Both the position numbers and the translations under genes were made by a program. Source: Pseudidiomarina sediminum DSM 21906 (lineage in GTDB: Bacteria > Pseudomonadota > Gammaproteobacteria > Enterobacterales > Alteromonadaceae). From it: a stretch of DNA of 64,000 nucleotides. Each line of letters begins with the position of its first letter. Position 1 is the first letter of the stretch. Shown piece after piece: positions 37,471-45,441 of the stretch. The stretch is from the NCBI RefSeq assembly GCF_000423165.1, contig NZ_AUHL01000008.1, positions 20,193 to 84,192 of the forward strand, written 5' to 3'. The notes under the pieces are model-generated. The model saw nothing but the letters and a program-made list of their open reading frames with translations. It was not told the DNA's origin and ran no database searches.

Positions 37471-38176
37471 AGCCAAATATGACTTACTGAGCTTATTGCG
37501 AACGCCTGGATTTTATTTGCCAGCGCTGTTGTTTCCCGCGGTGTTTTACTACTTTTTTGGCGTTTTGTTTCCGTATTCTGGCGGCGATCCGGCGCGGGTG
37601 ATGGTGGCTTATTGCTGTTTTGGTGTGATTGGCCCGGCACTGTTTAACTTTGCTATTGCCGTTGCCGGCGATCGTCAACAGGGCTGGCTCGCGCTCAAGC
37701 GCTTGTCACCCATGCCAATGTCGGCCTATATGATGGCAAAATGGAGCAGCAGTTTGTTCTTTGCGGTGATTATTCTGCTGACGTTGTATGTTATCGGCGG
37801 CAGTTTCAGCGAGGTCACCTTGACGCGTGGTCAGTGGCTTGCGCTTACCGCAGTATTGTTGTTAGGAACCTTGCCGTTTGCCTTGTTAGGGCTGGTTATC
37901 GGGTTGTTTTGCAGTGATAAAGCCGCACCGGCGGTGGTCAACTTAATCTATTTGCCGATGGCTTTCTTAGCGGGACTGTGGGTACCATTGAGTGTGTTGC
38001 CAGATTACGTGCAAAGCATCGCGTATGGACTGCCGACCTACCACTTCTCGCAGTTGGCAATGAAAGTGATCGGCCAGGACCAAGGGCTTTCGATGGGCGT
38101 GCATTGTGCCTACTTAGTGGTCTTGAGCGCTGGCTTAGCGTGGGTGGCACACTATCGTTTTCGCCGTATGGCTTAA
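37448..38176 (+). CDS. ABC-2 type permease subunit
   Basis: A 242-residue membrane protein with six predicted helices, an N-terminal FYLPALLFPAVFYYFFGVLF segment, and the ABC-2 block LPMAFLAGLWVPLSVLPDYVQ near residue 180. It pairs with the overlapping ATPase gene. ATG 37448 follows GGAGCACAGCAGC; an in-frame TTG at 37433 is less likely. Transport direction is presumed outward from the family. Confidence 0.9.
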   Translation: MLTIYQNEAKYDLLSLLRTPGFYLPALLFPAVFYYFFGVLFPYSGGDPARVMVAYCCFGVIGPALFNFAIAVAGDRQQGWLALKRLSPMPMSAYMMAKWSSSLFFAVIILLTLYVIGGSFSEVTLTRGQWLALTAVLLLGTLPFALLGLVIGLFCSDKAAPAVVNLIYLPMAFLAGLWVPLSVLPDYVQSIAYGLPTYHFSQLAMKVIGQDQGLSMGVHCAYLVVLSAGLAWVAHYRFRRMA

Positions 38177-38189
38177 GAGGGAAGAATTA

Positions 38190-39464
38190 ATGAGATTAGG
38201 AACGATCGTAGGCGCGTTAGTGGCGTTGGTGGTGATTGTGCTGGTGGTGTTGCCAACCCCAGCGGTGCAGCAGGACAACGTAGCCACAGCTTCAGCTGGC
38301 TTTGTGTTGGGACCTGTGCAGGTGTTTGATGGACAATCCAAGCTTGATGTGAGCTATATCGAAGTACGAGACGGTCGTATTGCGAAGCTACATCAGCAGG
38401 CACCGAACACCGATTTACCGCTGATCGACGGGCAGCAGCAATGGTTGATGCCGGGTCTGATTGATGCCCATGTGCATGCCTGGGGCAATGCACTCGAAGC
38501 GCAATTGGCGCGGGGCGTCACCACCGTGGTGGATATGTTTGGTGATCCCAGTTATTTGCAGGTGTATCAGCAATCCCGAACGCGCGCACAGCCGCAGTGG
38601 CACGCCGATATTTGGGGCGCGGGTTATTTGGTTACGGCCCCAGGAGGTCATGGCACGCAATACGGGTTATCAGTGCCAGTCATGCATTCGGTCGATGATG
38701 CCGATGCCATGATTCAACAACGTCTGGCGCAAGGGGCTGACTTTATTAAAGTGGTGTACACCCACGCCGACGCGGTTTATGACCATCATCCCTCGATTTC
38801 GCTGGCGCAGTTACAAGCACTTGTGACTGCGGCGAAGCGACACAAGGTCATGATTGTTGCCCATATTGCCGACCATCAGTCGGCCCTAGAGGCGGTGCAA
38901 GCTGGGGTGGATGGCTTGGTCCATAGCTTTTTTGACCAAGTGGTGAGTGACAGGTTGTTGCAAGAGTTAGTTGCCAACGAAGTGTTTGTGATCCCGACCT
39001 TGGTGGTGTACGAGGGCATGTTGCGGCAACAAGTAAACGCGCAGTATTTACTGCAGAATGAGACCCTTGAGCTGAGTGCGCATGTGCGTCAGCAGTTACA
39101 GAGTAGCTTCCCGGTGAATCTCCCTGAAAGTTACTATGGACTCGCGCAACAAACGGTTAAACGGATGTACGACGCCGGGGTGCCGATTCTCGTCGGTTCT
39201 GATGCGCCGAATCCAAATACCGCACATGGGTGGAGTATGGCGATGGAAATGCTGTTATTGGCCGAGGCAGGCGTGCCTATCGAAGCGGTGCTTGAAGGTG
39301 CCACAGTGTTACCAGCTAAGCATTTTGCGTTGGGTCAGCGAGGCCGCATTGCCGAGGGATATCGGGCAGATTTTCTGTTGTTGAATGATGATCCTCGTAG
39401 CGATTTAACCACGCTCATTCAACCGCAAGCGATCTATAAAAACGGCGTTCGCTACCAGCCTTAG
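38190..39464 (+). CDS. Secreted or membrane-tethered amidohydrolase (imidazolonepropionase-like)
   Basis: A 424-residue metal-dependent hydrolase with an N-terminal hydrophobic segment (IVGALVALVVIVLVVLPTP). Metal ligands: HVHAW, the lysine of FIKVVYTH that would be carbamylated, VAHIAD, and the late aspartate in VGSDAPNPN. C-terminal RIAEGYRADFLLLNDDP is typical of the superfamily. It follows the ABC permease by 13 bases and could be in the same transcript. Substrate unknown; a prolidase/peptidase-like or cyclic amide role is possible. A second member lies at 59341-60786. Confidence 0.85.
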   Translation: MRLGTIVGALVALVVIVLVVLPTPAVQQDNVATASAGFVLGPVQVFDGQSKLDVSYIEVRDGRIAKLHQQAPNTDLPLIDGQQQWLMPGLIDAHVHAWGNALEAQLARGVTTVVDMFGDPSYLQVYQQSRTRAQPQWHADIWGAGYLVTAPGGHGTQYGLSVPVMHSVDDADAMIQQRLAQGADFIKVVYTHADAVYDHHPSISLAQLQALVTAAKRHKVMIVAHIADHQSALEAVQAGVDGLVHSFFDQVVSDRLLQELVANEVFVIPTLVVYEGMLRQQVNAQYLLQNETLELSAHVRQQLQSSFPVNLPESYYGLAQQTVKRMYDAGVPILVGSDAPNPNTAHGWSMAMEMLLLAEAGVPIEAVLEGATVLPAKHFALGQRGRIAEGYRADFLLLNDDPRSDLTTLIQPQAIYKNGVRYQP

Positions 39465-39489
39465 CCTACCGAGTGGAAGCAGGGCTGAG

Positions 39490-39522
39490 AAGCGTTATTC
39501 CGCTGCGGACGGAATAACGCTT
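39490..39522. terminator. Bidirectional hairpin between convergent genes
   Basis: AAGCGTTATTCCG and its exact reverse complement (13-bp arms) around a seven-base loop, between the convergent amidohydrolase and LD-carboxypeptidase genes. The T-tract is weak on the + strand. Confidence 0.7.
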
Positions 39523-39536
39523 TAACAGACAATGGG

Positions 39537-40592
39537 TTATACCACGGCACTACCGATAAGTTTGACGGTTGCCGCATCGGCATCAAGTTCAACCACATGG
39601 CCGACCGGCAAAATATGGTTGGCTTTGATGTGGCCAAACTGCGCACCAGTGTAGGTCGGCACATTGAGTGGCTTAAAGTAGTGCTCAAAAATTTCGTGCA
39701 AGGTGAAGCTGCCGAAACCACCAGCAGGATCACAATCAGTACAATGCCCGAACACCACACCAGCGACGTTATTAAGTTCGCCACTGAGCTGTAACTGCGA
39801 TAAGAAGCGGTCGATGCGATAGACACTTTCGCCGACGTCTTCCAACATTAAAATTTTACCTGTCAGATCAGGGAAGTACGGTGTGCCGCATAGACTAGTG
39901 AGGACCGTTAGATTGCCCCCAACCAAGACGCCTTGAGCCTTACCGGAAGTGACCGTGGTAGTGCGGTTGGTCATCATAGTGAGGGTTTCTTCTTTTTCTT
40001 TGTAGTTGCGCATGGTGGTGGCTTTGCCGTCCATCAACACGTCTTTAAATTGTTGTGCTTGGAAATCGGCCCAGTACGAGAAGCCGTTCGGGCCGTGGAA
40101 CGACGTCATGCCAGTTTTGACATAGAGCGCATTCATCAAGGAGGTGATGTCACTGTACCCCAAGAGCACTTTGTTGTTTTGCGCGATCATCTCAAAATCG
40201 AGTAACGGCAAAATACGGTTACAGCCCCAGCCGCCACGCACTGCAATAACACCATCGACGTCTGGGTCTGCAAAAGCGCGGTTAACGTCGTCGGCACGCT
40301 GTTGGTCGGTACCCGAGAAGTAGCCTTCGCGCGCAAACACATGCTCACCAAGCTGCACGTTAAAGCCCATCGCTTCAAAAGACTCTTTGGCGATCATGAC
40401 ATGGTGCCGATCTTCAACAGCACTGGCGGGCGCAACCATGCGTACTGTGTCGCCAGCTTTCAAGCGCTTTGGTTTACGGCCTGCACCTAAAGCACTGGTT
40501 GCTGCTGGGGTAGCGAGCAATTGCGCCGATGAAAGCATTGACGTTGCGACCGCACCTGCGGCCATGGTTTTTATAAACGATCTGCGATCCAT
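39537..40592 (-). CDS. LD-carboxypeptidase family (S66) protein with Tat signal
   Basis: A 351-residue S66 peptidase-fold protein. The N-terminus MDRRSFIKTMAAGAVATSM is a twin-arginine signal, so export is likely folded through Tat. Family blocks: KAGDTVRMVAPAS, VIAVRGGWGCNRILPLLD, GYSDITSLMNALY with the nucleophile serine, GGNLTVLTSLCGTPYFPDL, and EDVGESVYRIDRFLSQL. The family removes the terminal D-Ala from murein tetrapeptides; microcin-immunity (MccF-like) members also exist. A periplasmic location contrasts with cytosolic E. coli LdcA. Confidence 0.88.
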   Translation of the reverse strand: MDRRSFIKTMAAGAVATSMLSSAQLLATPAATSALGAGRKPKRLKAGDTVRMVAPASAVEDRHHVMIAKESFEAMGFNVQLGEHVFAREGYFSGTDQQRADDVNRAFADPDVDGVIAVRGGWGCNRILPLLDFEMIAQNNKVLLGYSDITSLMNALYVKTGMTSFHGPNGFSYWADFQAQQFKDVLMDGKATTMRNYKEKEETLTMMTNRTTTVTSGKAQGVLVGGNLTVLTSLCGTPYFPDLTGKILMLEDVGESVYRIDRFLSQLQLSGELNNVAGVVFGHCTDCDPAGGFGSFTLHEIFEHYFKPLNVPTYTGAQFGHIKANHILPVGHVVELDADAATVKLIGSAVV

Positions 40593-40726
40593 GACAAGGT
40601 CACCTTTTATTTAATCTTAGATTTGGGCCTGTTGGGCGTGTGTGTGTTGACGTAAAAGTTGCGTCACCGTTATCCTCAATCCTAGTAATAATTTATTAGT
40701 AATAGAACCCTAGGGCGCAATAAAAA

Positions 40727-42112
40727 ATGAAAAAAAGCATCTTAAGCCCCGTCGCTGCGCTTCTTTTAGCGACCTCGAGTTTCGTGTTGAGCCTACCAGC
40801 GCTCGCTCATGATGACCATCATGCAGCCGTCGAGATGCTGCCTGGACTCGATAAGCAACAAATTCGCTTGGCGGATATTACGCCTTACATTGAGCGCTTC
40901 CAGAACCACCCAGTGTTTACCCACCAACGCATTGGTACCTCTTATCAAGGTCGGCCAATTCACCGTTTTAGCGTCGGCAGCGGCGACACCGTGGTGTTAA
41001 TGTGGTCGCAAATGCACGGTGATGAGTCGACCGCAACCCCTGCGTTATTTGATCTTATGCAGAAGATAGCGACCGATAGCCACTGGCGAGAGCATTGGCA
41101 GGATAAAATCACCTTGCACATGATCCCTATGGTGAACCCTGATGGTGCTGAATTGGCGCAGCGTTATAACGTGCAAGGCATTGATATCAATCGTGATGCC
41201 CGTGCTTTGCAAACGCCAGAAGGGCGCCTATTAATGCAGCAAGGGCAAGCATTGGCACCGGACTTTGGCTTTAATTTGCATGACCAGAGCCGTTATTACG
41301 AAGTGGGCCACACGGGCAAACAAGCGACGATTTCGTTATTAGCTCCAGCGTTTAACCAAGCCAAAGACATTAATGAGAAACGTCATCGCGCGATGCAATT
41401 GATTGGTGATTTAAAAACCGTGGGTGATGCGTTAATTCCTGGGTATATGGGACGTTATAACGACACTTTCGCGGAGCGTGCTTTTGGCGATAACTTTGCC
41501 GCAATGGGGATCAGTACTATTTTGATTGAGTCAGGTGCTTACCCTAATGACCCGAATCGGCAAAAGGCCCGTGAAGTGAATGGCGCCATGCTGGTGCGCG
41601 CCATTGATAGCATTGCGAGTGCAGCTTATGAACAGCAAACGCTGGCGCCGTATCATAGTATTCCGATGAACAACTCGAACAGCTTTAAAGATGTCATTCT
41701 CGATCAGGTGCAAGTGATTGATGGTGCGCACAATTACCGCATCGATATTGGCGTGAACCGTAGTGACGAGAGCGGTGTGATTCGTGAAGTCGGTGACTTA
41801 TCCATGTTTCCTGCGTTTGAGCGCTACCAAGGTAAGAATTATGTCTATCAAGCAGGTCGGGCGTATGCGATCCCTGCAGAAGGTCTTGTACTCTCGCACC
41901 ATGATTACTTAAAACTGATCGCCCAAGGTTATACCCACTTTAGCGGTGATGCTGCGCAATTAAGCGTACGAACGCACTTACCAGTGCTAGTGAATCCGCG
42001 TAATCTCCCTGGATCACGCCCCCAACAACGTCAACAGGCTACATTCTTGTTAACCGAGCAAGATAACGTGGTCATGGCGGTGTTGGCGGGTGTGATTCTT
42101 CAACTTCAGTAA
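40727..42112 (+). CDS. Secreted M14 family zinc carboxypeptidase
   Basis: A 461-residue protein with a signal peptide (MKKSILSPVAALLLATSS, cleavage probably after ALA). Zinc ligands are in QMHGDEST (H97, E100) and FNLHDQS (H185); GIDINRDAR supplies the substrate-binding Arg; the general-base glutamate is likely E268 in ILIESGAYP. A His/Asp-rich segment (HDDHH) follows the signal peptide. Predicted to trim peptides or murein-derived peptides in the periplasm or outside. The C-terminal 150 residues are not assigned to a named domain. Confidence 0.87.
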   Translation: MKKSILSPVAALLLATSSFVLSLPALAHDDHHAAVEMLPGLDKQQIRLADITPYIERFQNHPVFTHQRIGTSYQGRPIHRFSVGSGDTVVLMWSQMHGDESTATPALFDLMQKIATDSHWREHWQDKITLHMIPMVNPDGAELAQRYNVQGIDINRDARALQTPEGRLLMQQGQALAPDFGFNLHDQSRYYEVGHTGKQATISLLAPAFNQAKDINEKRHRAMQLIGDLKTVGDALIPGYMGRYNDTFAERAFGDNFAAMGISTILIESGAYPNDPNRQKAREVNGAMLVRAIDSIASAAYEQQTLAPYHSIPMNNSNSFKDVILDQVQVIDGAHNYRIDIGVNRSDESGVIREVGDLSMFPAFERYQGKNYVYQAGRAYAIPAEGLVLSHHDYLKLIAQGYTHFSGDAAQLSVRTHLPVLVNPRNLPGSRPQQRQQATFLLTEQDNVVMAVLAGVILQLQ

Positions 42113-42119
42113 CTCGCAC

Positions 42120-42154
42120 AAAGGCGGTTAACGGTTGTTACCGCCTTTCTTTTT
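42120..42154 (+). terminator. Rho-independent terminator after M14 peptidase
   Basis: AAAGGCGGT pairs with ACCGCCTTT, followed by CTTTTT. It overlaps the stop of the small convergent gene. Confidence 0.75.
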
Positions 42155-42502
42155 ACTCTTTTGTGCGTTAGTTGTGTCGGTCGCGCTGTCACAATCAGTG
42201 TCACATTCATTGGCAAGCGTAACATCACCGGTTTTAATTCGGCCGGGGCGTTTGCGCTTGGTTTCACTCATTGTTGCGGTAGCATCGCCCAGCCCGTCTC
42301 CGTCATCATCTTCATCCAGATGTCCTGAATCGGTTGCCTTAACGGTATCAGCAAGTGCTTTGCCAGCTTTAAACTTTGCTTGGCGAGCGGCTTCATCGGT
42401 CGTGGTAGCGCTAGCATCTTTTGTTTTGGCTTGGTCTTGTGCCTGCGTGGTCGCGCTTAAAGCAAGGGTAGCTACAACTGTAAGTATGGTCACGATATGC
42501 AT
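42128..42502 (-). CDS. Small secreted protein with acidic DxDGDG motif
   Basis: A 124-residue protein of unknown function. A signal peptide (MHIVTILTVVATLALSATTQA) is followed by an Ala/Lys/Thr-rich hydrophilic chain. The segment HLDEDDDGDGLGD resembles a calcium-binding loop of the thrombospondin type 3 or EF-hand kind. Two cysteines lie close together near residues 100-104 (ECDTDC). The ATG is preceded by GAGGAAGTTACT, which favours this strand over a long overlapping frame on the + strand. Confidence 0.65.
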   Translation of the reverse strand: MHIVTILTVVATLALSATTQAQDQAKTKDASATTTDEAARQAKFKAGKALADTVKATDSGHLDEDDDGDGLGDATATMSETKRKRPGRIKTGDVTLANECDTDCDSATDTTNAQKSKKKGGNNR

Positions 42503-42653
42503 AGTAACTTCCTCATCATAAGGGGGGGAGCCAATGTCATTCCCATGTAAAGGTATAGGCTACCTGTGCTAAACGCGCAACGAATGGTGTTACGATTTGG
42601 CTATACTGAAACGGTCATGTTGACTAACACTGTGCACTATAAGGACAAATTAC

Positions 42654-42842
42654 ATGAATCAATTTTCACTGGAGAATAATGTCGCGATTGTGACAGGCGC
42701 TGCGCATGGTATCGGGAAAGCTATTGCAGAAACCTTTGCCCAAGCAGGTGCTGCGGTAATGATTGCCGACCTAGATTTAGCAGCCGCAGAACAAACCGCC
42801 GGGTCAATTGTGAGCGGTGGTGGTACCCAAGAGTTAGATTAA
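42654..42842 (+). pseudogene. Truncated short-chain dehydrogenase remnant
   Basis: Only 62 codons. The N-terminus is a clear SDR Rossmann start: NNVAIVTGAAHGIGKAIAETFAQAG followed by VMIADLD, covering the cofactor loop. The catalytic Ser, Tyr and Lys region is absent because the frame stops after QELD and BON promoter sequence begins within 30 bases. A full SDR is about 250 residues, so this is a degraded or truncated copy. No remaining C-terminal SDR sequence was seen downstream. Confidence 0.8.
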
Positions 42843-42868
42843 CCAAATCTTGGCACTGCAAAAGCAGC

Positions 42869-42906
42869 GCAAAGTGACTTTCAGATTTTTCTGGCGTGGC
42901 TATAGT
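42869..42906 (+). promoter_or_regulatory. Conserved BON promoter box, copy 1
   Basis: Begins GCAAAGTGACTTTC and ends in TATAGT at positions 33-38 of the box. The same layout occurs before the BON genes at 53550 and 56458. It lies 46 bases before the first BON ATG. Confidence 0.65.
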
Positions 42907-42952
42907 GAAATTGAAGTTTGCAATTTTGCACAGCCACAAAGGAGAAAGTGCT

Positions 42953-43294
42953 ATGAAAATCAACAATGTAATGACTTCAGCTATCGCAGCATTGACGTTG
43001 GGTTTAGGTACTTCAGCAATGGCCAATACGTTGCAAGACCCTCAGGAACAGGAATTCCAAGAGATGCAACAGCAAGCGGAAGCGCCGTTAAGTGATGCGG
43101 CGATTACCGCACAAGTCCAAAGCGCGTTGATGTCGATTGACGGTGGTATGAACGTGACTGTTGAGACCTCAGAAGGTGTGGTAACCCTAAGTGGTAGCGT
43201 CACTTCTGATGAACAAAGTGCCGCATTGGAACGCGCGACACGCAGTGTGCAGGGTGTACAGGACGTACGCAATGACTTAGAAATCGAATCTTAA
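42953..43294 (+). CDS. Periplasmic BON-domain protein, paralog 1
   Basis: A 113-residue secreted protein: signal peptide (cleavage after AMA), a Gln/Glu-rich linker with TLQDPQEQEFQEMQQ, then one BON domain (about residues 45-110) with LSDAAITAQVQSALM, VETSEGVVTLSGSV, and GVQDVRNDLEI. BON domains bind phospholipid or other envelope surfaces; OsmY is a well-known member with two. The ribosome binding site is AAAGGAGAAAGTGCT. It shares promoter box and architecture with the genes at 53550 and 56458. A strong terminator follows. Confidence 0.87.
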   Translation: MKINNVMTSAIAALTLGLGTSAMANTLQDPQEQEFQEMQQQAEAPLSDAAITAQVQSALMSIDGGMNVTVETSEGVVTLSGSVTSDEQSAALERATRSVQGVQDVRNDLEIES

Positions 43295-43321
43295 TTCGCG
43301 TTTCACGTCATCCCTAGAGCT

Positions 43322-43358
43322 CAAGCCCCATAACGCTTTGCGTTATGGGGCTTGGTTT
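43322..43358. terminator. Strong bidirectional hairpin after BON paralog 1
   Basis: CAAGCCCCATAACGC, loop TTT, GCGTTATGGGGCTTG, then GTTT: 15-bp perfect arms. It is shared with the convergent AraC gene. Confidence 0.85.
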
Positions 43359-44361
43359 ATGAGAGCTGCGCTCGAACTAAATCAGGAGCAATACCAAGCC
43401 AGCGTTTACAGGCGCGGCGGAAATTGTTGGAGTTGCTGTAGCCGAGTCGAGTGGCCAGCTCGTGGTTGTTGTAGGGGTGTTGTTGCAGCAAATGCAGTAG
43501 CTGATACAGCCGCACAAGGTCTAGTTGCTGCTGAAAACTCGTGCCATGCTTATGAAACTGTCGTTTGCATGACGAAGTACTTAATGCCATCGCACTTGCA
43601 AGTGCTTCCAGCGTTACCATATGCCCATCATGCAAACGCTGTTGCAGCCAGGCAAAGACGGCTTCAAGAAAACTGGGCGGCGTGGTGGTGTCTTGTAATT
43701 GGCAAAACCAAAGCGCCTGTTGAAAGCGTTCCGGTTGCCGTTGTTGTAATTTAACCCGTAGCTGCTGAACCGGCAGTTGCAACACTGGCAATGGACTGGC
43801 AAAACTTTGTAGCCCCCATTTTTGCCAAATCGGCAGCGGCGTGATTTCAGGCGGTAAGCCGATCCGCCACTGTTCTACGGCAAGCCCACGTTGTTGGCCT
43901 ACCGCAATCAGCAAGGCCAGAGATAACCCACTTGGACTGTCTCCCCAACGTTGTAAAAAATGCAATTGCACGAACGCTTGATGGCGACTGCTGCGACTAA
44001 ACTGTAAGGGTTGCAATAACTCCTGATGGCGCACAAAGTAGCCAAGGGTCTGCGCCATGGTTGGGGCATGCAGGAGTACATCAACCAGAGGCGATAAGCG
44101 TTCACTAAGCATGGTCTCGGCGACCAAATGCCAAAGTTGTGGATCGCCAATCAATTGATTGGCACGCTGACTCAGCAGTAAAGCATCTTGGGCACTTATT
44201 TTATGGGTACTGCTGCGCTGTTGTTGCACCGCAATGCCAGTACCTTTGCACAACTTCGCAGGTGCAATGCCACGTCGCTCTGCCAACGGCAACAGCGATT
44301 GCAGCAAGGGTTTACTAATCAGCTGAGCGTGCTCAGCAGTTAACCACTGCAGCATTGTCAT
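43357..44361 (-). CDS. AraC family transcriptional regulator
   Basis: A 334-residue regulator of the OruR/ArgR-like AraC class. The N-terminal 230 residues resemble the arabinose-binding-like domain of these regulators (LPLAERRGIAPAKL at the start, YFVRHQELLQPLQF later). The C-terminal AraC DNA-binding domain includes VTLEALASAMALSTSSCKRQ and ELATRLGYSNSNNFRRACKR. The ATG at 44361 lies inside the end of the upstream GGDEF-like gene, a 29-base overlap, so the two may be translationally coupled. Targets unknown. Confidence 0.85.
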   Translation of the reverse strand: MTMLQWLTAEHAQLISKPLLQSLLPLAERRGIAPAKLCKGTGIAVQQQRSSTHKISAQDALLLSQRANQLIGDPQLWHLVAETMLSERLSPLVDVLLHAPTMAQTLGYFVRHQELLQPLQFSRSSRHQAFVQLHFLQRWGDSPSGLSLALLIAVGQQRGLAVEQWRIGLPPEITPLPIWQKWGLQSFASPLPVLQLPVQQLRVKLQQRQPERFQQALWFCQLQDTTTPPSFLEAVFAWLQQRLHDGHMVTLEALASAMALSTSSCKRQFHKHGTSFQQQLDLVRLYQLLHLLQQHPYNNHELATRLGYSNSNNFRRACKRWLGIAPDLVRAQLS

Positions 44362-45232
44362 GACGTTTTGGTGGTTGTAGGTAAAGTGCTTGAAGCGCTG
44401 CGTGAGCATCTGCTTCGGTGACCGTATGGGCACGGAATTCAAAATGCAGACAATGCTCCAACGCAAGCTCTTTGTGTAACGCTTGTTCGAGGTGCTGCAG
44501 CAGCTCAGTTGCTAAGGGCGTTTCAAGCCCAGGGAATAACATTAAGAAGCGATCGCTGTGGTCACGACAGAGCACATCTTGCTCGCGTAAAAGCGCAAGC
44601 ATGATCTCGCTAATACGTTGCAGCAGGGCATCGCCGAAGCCACTACCATGTACCCGATTAATACGGGCAAAACCTTTAATATTCATGTGAACCAGCGTTA
44701 ATGGCAGTCCCTTATAGTGATGCTGGCAAAGCTCGCGGGTGAGCACATGCTCAAAGTAAGGTTTAGTGTAGAGCACGGTAAGCGGGTCAAGCCACTGATG
44801 TTCACGTAACACATGTTCGCGGCTTTTAAGTTGTCGCTCAATAATCCGTTGTTCTTGATGCCAGCCGTATAAACCTCGGCATAAAATCAATAAACCTATT
44901 GGCAATGGCAGTGACTCCAGCCAACTCATGATTCTGACCTCAACTGGGTACGCGAAAAACTCATCCAGTAAGTCCAGTGACAGCGATAAAATGAGGAGTA
45001 ACGTGCCAAGGTAAAGCAAGGAGGTCACCTTACCATCCGGCCGTGCCGATAACACGATGGTCATGCCAAGCATCGCCAGTAATAGTGTTGAACCTTCACC
45101 CATGACATCAAGGAAGTCGACCTCAATCAAAGCTTTAAGCTCGCCGAAATGTTGCGCTAACAAATAGGCGATAAGGCAGCCAAGTAAGGTGAGTGGGAAA
45201 CGCCAATCAGTGAAGGGATGGTATCGCAACAT
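44333..45232 (-). CDS. Membrane protein with degenerate GGDEF domain
   Basis: A 299-residue protein with four to five membrane helices (residues 12-125), a short linker, and a GGDEF-fold domain recognised by WLDPLTVLYTKPYF, INRVHGSGFGDALLQRISEIM, and LLREQDVLCRDHSDRFLMLFPG. The signature loop is HSDRF instead of GGDEF, and the metal-binding aspartate block reads HMNIKGF, so it should not synthesise c-di-GMP. It may be a receptor or a protein-protein module. It overlaps the AraC gene, suggesting that it signals to that regulator. Confidence 0.8.
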   Translation of the reverse strand: MLRYHPFTDWRFPLTLLGCLIAYLLAQHFGELKALIEVDFLDVMGEGSTLLLAMLGMTIVLSARPDGKVTSLLYLGTLLLILSLSLDLLDEFFAYPVEVRIMSWLESLPLPIGLLILCRGLYGWHQEQRIIERQLKSREHVLREHQWLDPLTVLYTKPYFEHVLTRELCQHHYKGLPLTLVHMNIKGFARINRVHGSGFGDALLQRISEIMLALLREQDVLCRDHSDRFLMLFPGLETPLATELLQHLEQALHKELALEHCLHFEFRAHTVTEADAHAALQALYLQPPKRHDNAAVVNC

Positions 45233-45441
45233 AAGGCTCTCGGGTTATTCAAATCCACGCAATAGTCTAACCAGACTACGTGACAATCTGATGACCAGTG
45301 CAGGTGCTCGTGGCCTGATTTGACCCACCTCTTTTTAGCTCATGTTGACATTATTTGTGCTGCTCGCCTGTCATCTTAACGCTCTACAGTAAGTGCCGCA
45401 TTCAAACACTTACAATCCAGAATAAAAGAGCGAGTTAACCC

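Noticed and set aside
42135..42521. 128-codon frame on the + strand opposite the small secreted protein
   Set aside because: It is the complement of a gene with a better ribosome binding site and a signal peptide; its Ser/Pro/Val-rich sequence looks like a shadow.
45367..45390. Pho box upstream of the TonB receptor
   Set aside because: One CTGTCAT is present but the second repeat at 11-bp spacing is not convincing; phosphate control of this operon stays an inference from function only.
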